Of a stretch of 7,945 nucleotides of DNA, positions 4,467 through 7,945 are shown one piece after another. The stretch comes from an uncultured Erysipelotrichaceae bacterium. Lineage in GTDB: Bacteria; Bacillota_I; Bacilli_A; Erysipelotrichales; Coprobacillaceae. Positions within the stretch are counted from its first letter, which is position 1. Each line of letters opens with the position of its first letter. A program made the translations under genes and the position numbers. The notes beneath the pieces were generated by a model, which saw only the letters and a list, made by a program, of their open reading frames with translations, was not told the origin of the DNA and did no database searches. The stretch covers positions 1 to 7,945 of the forward strand of contig CANPGX010000041.1 in NCBI GenBank assembly GCA_947573745.1, in the 5' to 3' direction.

Positions 4467-6077
4467 ATGAAACATAGGGGTATTGTAATGAGTAAGAAAG
4501 GTATGGTAGCTTCGGCACATACACTCATTTCTGCGTCAGGTTTAAAAGTTCTCAATCAAGGTGGCAATGCTATGGATGCATGTATCGCCATGGCCCTTAC
4601 AAGTGGTGTCGTATTACCAGATATGTGTGGCTTAGGTGGAGATGCTTTTTTATTGTACTATGATGCAAAAACAAAAAAAATCACAGCGATGAATGGTTCA
4701 GGTGGTGCACCTGCTAAGGCAACATTAGATTATTTTAAATCTCATGGGTACCAAAAAGTTCCTCATGATGGTATGCTTTCTGTAACCGTTCCAGGAGCAG
4801 TAGATGTTTATTTCGAAGCTTTGAAAAGATATGGAAGCATGAGTTTTTCACAATTATGTGATGATGCGATTGAGTTATCAGATCAGGGTGTTCCTGTATC
4901 GGAAAAAGTAGCGAGACACATGCATACAGATTATAAAAAAATGCTTAGATTTGAAAATTTAAAAAATTTATACTTAAAAGATGGACAACCTTATGCTTAT
5001 GGTGATATTGTTTACAATAAAGACTATGCTCAAAGCCTACGTTATTTAAAAGAGAAGGGAAGAGATGGTTTTTATAAAGGAGAATTGGCAGATAAGATCG
5101 TTGATTATTCTCATCGTCATGGTGGTCTTTTTGAAAAAGAAGATTTTGAAAATTATCACTGTGAAATATTAGAACCTATTTCTGTAGATTATCGTGGTTA
5201 CCGTGTTTTCCAAACACCACCTGTATCACAAGGTATTATTCATTTGGAAGAATTAGCTATTTTAAATCATTTTAATATGGCCCAATATCAACCAGATAGT
5301 GCAGAATCTATTCATCTTATGGTTGAAGCTAAAAAAGTAGCTTTTAAAGACCGTATGAAATATTTTGGCGATCCTCGATATGTAAAAAATCCTATTGATA
5401 CATTATTAAGTGATGAATATACACGTCAGGTTGCCGATTGTATAGATATGCATTCAAGTATTAATGAATATGATATGTTTGAACATGAAAACGGACATAC
5501 CACAAGTATGATCGTTGTTGATAAAGAAGGAAATGCTGTATCGTTCATTCATAGTATCTCTGCAACTTGGGGGTCAGGAGAAATTGTGGATGGCACAGGT
5601 ATCTTACTCAATAACAGAGCAGGAACTGGTTTCAATCTAGATGAAAAACATCCAAATGTGATTGCTCCACATAAAAAGACGATGCATACCTTGAATACGT
5701 ATCTTATTACAGATTTAGAAGGAAATTTAAGATATGTAGGAAATACACCTGGTGGTGATAACCAACCACAATGGAATATGCAAGTAGTTTGTAATTTATT
5801 GGATTTTGGATTGGATGTTCAAAGTGCAGTAGAACATGGAAAATGGGCAGATTATCATACATTTGATGAAAATGGACAACCACATCATGTCTTGAAGATT
5901 GAATCACAAGTAGGGGAAGAAGTCTTAAATAAGTTACGTGAGATGGGACATGAATTAAATGTGATTGAACCATTTACTTGTTCTGGCGCATGTCAAATTA
6001 TTGAAATTAGAGAAGATGGATTGAGAATGGGAGGTAGCGATCCTAGAGCTGATGGTGCAGCAATGCCTGAAATTTAG
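4467..6077 (+). CDS. Gamma-glutamyltransferase-family Ntn-hydrolase, YwrD/acylase-like, cytoplasmic
   Basis: This 536-residue autoprocessing Ntn-hydrolase runs from the large-subunit signature (GGNAMDACIA, 32-41; GLGGDAFLLYY, 55-65) to the small-subunit end (GGSDPRADG, 522-530). The nucleophile should be T345 in GHTTSMIVVD, with cleavage between H344 and T345; the PGG loop (428-430) is kept. There is no signal peptide, so it is probably cytoplasmic, unlike secreted GGTs. Compared with E. coli GGT recalled from memory, gamma-glutamyl-binding residues are changed: R114 to S78, N411 to S, the D433 region to GTG (386-388), and S462/S463 to H407/T408. HTLN (407-410) and NRAGTGF match the YwrD/acylase branch. 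The product name gamma-glutamyltransferase may therefore mislead, and an amidase or acylase is likelier. AGGAGG (4453-4458) supports the start. It is followed after 22 bases by two CHR genes, as near ywrD in B. subtilis. Confidence 0.85.
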   Translation: MKHRGIVMSKKGMVASAHTLISASGLKVLNQGGNAMDACIAMALTSGVVLPDMCGLGGDAFLLYYDAKTKKITAMNGSGGAPAKATLDYFKSHGYQKVPHDGMLSVTVPGAVDVYFEALKRYGSMSFSQLCDDAIELSDQGVPVSEKVARHMHTDYKKMLRFENLKNLYLKDGQPYAYGDIVYNKDYAQSLRYLKEKGRDGFYKGELADKIVDYSHRHGGLFEKEDFENYHCEILEPISVDYRGYRVFQTPPVSQGIIHLEELAILNHFNMAQYQPDSAESIHLMVEAKKVAFKDRMKYFGDPRYVKNPIDTLLSDEYTRQVADCIDMHSSINEYDMFEHENGHTTSMIVVDKEGNAVSFIHSISATWGSGEIVDGTGILLNNRAGTGFNLDEKHPNVIAPHKKTMHTLNTYLITDLEGNLRYVGNTPGGDNQPQWNMQVVCNLLDFGLDVQSAVEHGKWADYHTFDENGQPHHVLKIESQVGEEVLNKLREMGHELNVIEPFTCSGACQIIEIREDGLRMGGSDPRADGAAMPEI

Positions 6078-6099
6078 ATGAATAAGGGGGATAAGTATC

Positions 6100-6648
6100 A
6101 TGAAGGAATTGTTTGAACTTTATATCACATTTGCTAAAATTGGTAGCATTACATTTGGGGGCGGTTATGCCATGTTACCAATTCTTCAAAGAGAACTTGT
6201 AGAAAAAAGACATTGGGAAACAGATGAGGATCTTATGGATTACTTTGCCATTGGACAATGTACACCTGGTATTATTTCATTGAATGTGTCTACATTTGTA
6301 GGCAATAAACGAAAAGGTATCCTTGGGGGTATCGTAAGTTCCATTGGATTTGTGACAGTCCCAATTTTACTGATTTTAGTCATCAGTATGTTTCTTAAAA
6401 ATTTTGCTGATTATGCAATTGTGAAAAATGCTTTTGCTGGTATCAGAGTATGTGTTTGTGTATTAATTTTAGATGCTGTTGAAAGATTATGGAAAAAATC
6501 AATTCTTAACATACGATCATTTACTATTTTCGCAGGGGCTTTACTTCTAACACTCTTTGATGTGCTTCCGCTTTATATGATTGTTCTTTTATCAGCGGTT
6601 GCTGGGATACTTATCAGTCAACTTAAAGCTAAGGAGGTTGCAAAATGA
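6100..6648 (+). CDS. CHR-family transporter half, first subunit (chromate transporter domain)
   Basis: This 182-residue integral membrane protein is a single CHR domain, half the size of full-length ChrA. Conserved CHR motifs are FGGGYAMLP (19-27), QCTPG (53-57) and the GILGGIVSSIGF stretch (73-84). About five to six hydrophobic segments follow. Short CHR proteins act as obligate pairs of opposite topology, as shown for B. subtilis Chr3N/Chr3C (YwrB/YwrA). The RBS is AAGGGGGAT (6084-6092). The gene starts 22 bases after the hydrolase and its TGA overlaps the next ATG, so the pair is translated together. The family exports chromate in resistant bacteria, but nothing here points to metal resistance; the natural anion is unknown and may be linked to the hydrolase. 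Confidence 0.88.
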   Translation: MKELFELYITFAKIGSITFGGGYAMLPILQRELVEKRHWETDEDLMDYFAIGQCTPGIISLNVSTFVGNKRKGILGGIVSSIGFVTVPILLILVISMFLKNFADYAIVKNAFAGIRVCVCVLILDAVERLWKKSILNIRSFTIFAGALLLTLFDVLPLYMIVLLSAVAGILISQLKAKEVAK

Positions 6649-7217
6649 TTTTAATACAATTATTTTTTGAATTCTTCAAAGTAGGTCTATTTTCAATAGG
6701 TGGAGGATTAGCAACCTTACCTTTCTTATATGATATGTCAAGTCGATTAGGTTGGTTTACAACGGGCGATGTGGCTAATATGATTGCTATTGCTGAATCA
6801 ACACCAGGTGCTATTGGTATCAATATGTCGACTTATGCAGGTTATCAAGTCGCTGGTATTCTTGGTGGTATTGTAGCCACTTTAGGATTAGCGGCACCTT
6901 GCATTATCATTATTTTAATTATTGCTCGTTTATTGACAAAATTTAAAGATAGCAAGCTTGTTCAAAATATGTTTTTTGGATTAAGACCAGCTTCATTAGC
7001 GATGATTGTTTCTGCTGGTATCGGGGTTGTGAAAATTGCCCTTGTGAATATTCCACTTTTTCAATCATCAGGACAAATATTAGATCTTTTGATCTTGCCA
7101 GCTCTTGTGTTAGCGGCTGTGTTATACATGATATCTAAAAAAACAAAATGTTCACCTATCCTACTGATTGCTTTGAGTGCGGTTGTAGGTATCGTTTTAC
7201 AGTTAGGTGGCGCTTAA
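6645..7217 (+). CDS. CHR-family transporter half, second subunit (chromate transporter domain)
   Basis: This 190-residue integral membrane protein is the partner CHR domain. SIGGGLATLP (17-26) and ESTPG (51-55) correspond to the FGGGYAMLP and QCTPG motifs of the preceding gene, and GILGGIVATLGL (71-82) repeats its loop, so the two genes are ancient paralogues. Several hydrophobic helices run to the C terminus. The start overlaps the stop of the first subunit in ATGA (6645-6648), with AAGGAGG at 6631-6637 inside the upstream gene. That arrangement gives coupled, roughly equal synthesis of the two subunits. The stop lies 22 bases from the convergent repressor gene. The transported anion is not known. 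Confidence 0.88.
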   Translation: MILIQLFFEFFKVGLFSIGGGLATLPFLYDMSSRLGWFTTGDVANMIAIAESTPGAIGINMSTYAGYQVAGILGGIVATLGLAAPCIIIILIIARLLTKFKDSKLVQNMFFGLRPASLAMIVSAGIGVVKIALVNIPLFQSSGQILDLLILPALVLAAVLYMISKKTKCSPILLIALSAVVGIVLQLGGA

Positions 7218-7219
7218 TC

Positions 7220-7259
7220 AAAAAAATCCAGTATGAACTTTATGTTTCATACTGGATTT
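7220..7259 (-). terminator. Terminator of the gntR-type gene, overlapping its 3' coding end; possibly bidirectional
   Basis: A perfect 14-bp stem joins AAATCCAGTATGAA (7224-7237) and TTCATACTGGATTT (7246-7259). On the minus strand it is followed by seven T residues (complement of 7220-7226), a strong terminator for the leftward repressor gene. That gene's last codons and stop (7240-7242) lie inside the arm and loop. On the plus strand only a TTT follows, so it may end the CHR transcript less efficiently. Confidence 0.85.
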
Positions 7260-7941
7260 GATAACTATGCATGCGAGTATTATGTCTTGAATAAGATACT
7301 TCAATGACATGATGATCATGATCTTGAGCGATTCTTTTTCTACCAAGGACAGGACCTTGTTCAAGGTGGAGCGCTTCAAGAATTTCCAAAGGTGGGAATT
7401 CAACAAAGAAATTATCAGTAAATTTAGTGACATGATGACCGTTTTTATATAAAAACATATAAAGTGAAAAATCGTTGTCATGGATGATTTGAGGAATTTT
7501 TAAATCTCCTGGCAAGTAGTGGGTTAAATGAATATAAGGTTGACCATCCATATAGTAAAGACGTGTGACTCTTAAACTTTTTTTACCAAAAAAAGGATAG
7601 AGCTCATGCTGTGGTTCAAGTGGCACATATTCGAATTTTGTTCCTTCTTTAATAAGTTGATATCCTTTTTGATTCATGAGATTGGAGAAGGAATAACTAT
7701 TCGATAGTTTATTGAAGATACTATTACTAATGACGGTTGTTCCTTTACCACTTTGTTTTGTCACATAACCATCTTTTTCGAGAAGCTCAATGGCTTTTCT
7801 TACTGTAATCTTACTAACATGGAAGATTTCTTCAAATTCTGTTTCAGTTGGAAGTAATGTATTGAGAGGATAAATACCATTGATGATATCATCCTTAATA
7901 CTTTTCATGATTGTATAATATAAAGGTGTTTTTTTGTTCAT
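7240..7941 (-). CDS. GntR family (HutC/UTRA subfamily) transcriptional repressor
   Basis: This 233-residue regulator has an N-terminal GntR winged helix (about residues 5-70: PLYYTIMKSIKDDIINGIY, LPTETEFEEIFHVSKITVRK, GKGTTV). A UTRA ligand-binding domain (about 90-230) includes RLYYMDGQPY (127-136) and VIEVSYSRHNTRMHSYQI (212-229). UTRA repressors usually respond to sugar phosphates, amino acids or related catabolites, and leave DNA on binding. Length is typical. The ATG is four bases from the window edge, so the RBS, promoter and divergent neighbour cannot be seen; a start slightly further right is possible but the N terminus looks complete. It converges on the EIIC-hydrolase-CHR cluster. 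A role in controlling that cluster is inferred from proximity; it may equally control genes to the right. Confidence 0.9.
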   Translation of the reverse strand: MNKKTPLYYTIMKSIKDDIINGIYPLNTLLPTETEFEEIFHVSKITVRKAIELLEKDGYVTKQSGKGTTVISNSIFNKLSNSYSFSNLMNQKGYQLIKEGTKFEYVPLEPQHELYPFFGKKSLRVTRLYYMDGQPYIHLTHYLPGDLKIPQIIHDNDFSLYMFLYKNGHHVTKFTDNFFVEFPPLEILEALHLEQGPVLGRKRIAQDHDHHVIEVSYSRHNTRMHSYQIQYET

Positions 7942-7945
7942 ATCA

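Noticed and set aside
5707..5973. Leftward 88-codon frame inside the hydrolase gene
   Set aside because: It is antisense to the conserved PGG-containing small-subunit region, with no RBS or homology that I recognise.
6100..7217. Chromate-resistance operon
   Set aside because: The CHR fold alone does not show chromate export, and no metal-responsive regulator or other resistance gene is present; the neighbours point to metabolism.
7218..7481. Second leftward reading frame (87 codons) overlapping the 3' part of the repressor gene
   Set aside because: It lies within the well-supported repressor gene in another frame, has no RBS or recognisable domain, and reads through the terminator hairpin.

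Overview
The window looks like a chromosomal segment of a low-GC, anaerobic, gut-type Firmicute. I infer an Erysipelotrichia/Coprobacillaceae-like lineage from the very AT-rich intergenic DNA, strong AGGAGG ribosome-binding sites, rubrerythrin-based oxidative defence, a radical-SAM/SPASM sulfatase-maturase relative and a Lac-family PTS permease. The genus cannot be fixed from sequence alone. There are eight genes: seven read rightward and one, at the right edge, reads leftward. The longest gene-free stretch is about 240 bases. I see no RNA gene, insertion sequence, CRISPR array or origin.

Left part (1-1978). The 3' part of a radical-SAM maturase-like gene runs in from the left edge. A short Fur/PerR-type repressor and a rubrerythrin follow as a two-gene peroxide-defence operon. 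Its promoter is a perfect TTGACA-17-TATAAT. The -35 box overlaps the stop codon of the maturase gene, and a PerR-box-like inverted repeat covers the end of the -10 and the start point. A clean intrinsic terminator that begins inside the rubrerythrin stop codon closes the unit.

Middle (1979-3057). A single gene encodes a membrane-anchored protein with a transglutaminase-like Cys-His-Asp domain. It lies behind an extended -10 promoter and a leader of about 150 bases containing two hairpin-forming inverted repeats. A weak terminator-like structure follows it.

Right part (3091-7945). A promoter with two neighbouring inverted repeats drives a Lac-family PTS EIIC that has no EIIA or EIIB in view. 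A strong hairpin with a U-tract separates it from a YwrD-type Ntn-hydrolase (annotated by homology as gamma-glutamyltransferase) and two half-size CHR-family membrane proteins. The two CHR genes overlap by ATGA. A convergent GntR/HutC-type repressor gene ends 22 bases from the second CHR gene, and its terminator hairpin starts inside its own last codons. The Ntn-hydrolase keeps the autoprocessing threonine but appears to lack the residues that bind the gamma-glutamyl group in E. coli GGT. As I recall, the same hydrolase/CHR-pair association occurs in the Bacillus subtilis ywr locus. I infer a catabolic or export module for an unidentified acyl- or amide-linked anionic compound, possibly a sugar conjugate, rather than glutathione turnover plus chromate resistance. 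This is the most interesting part of the window.
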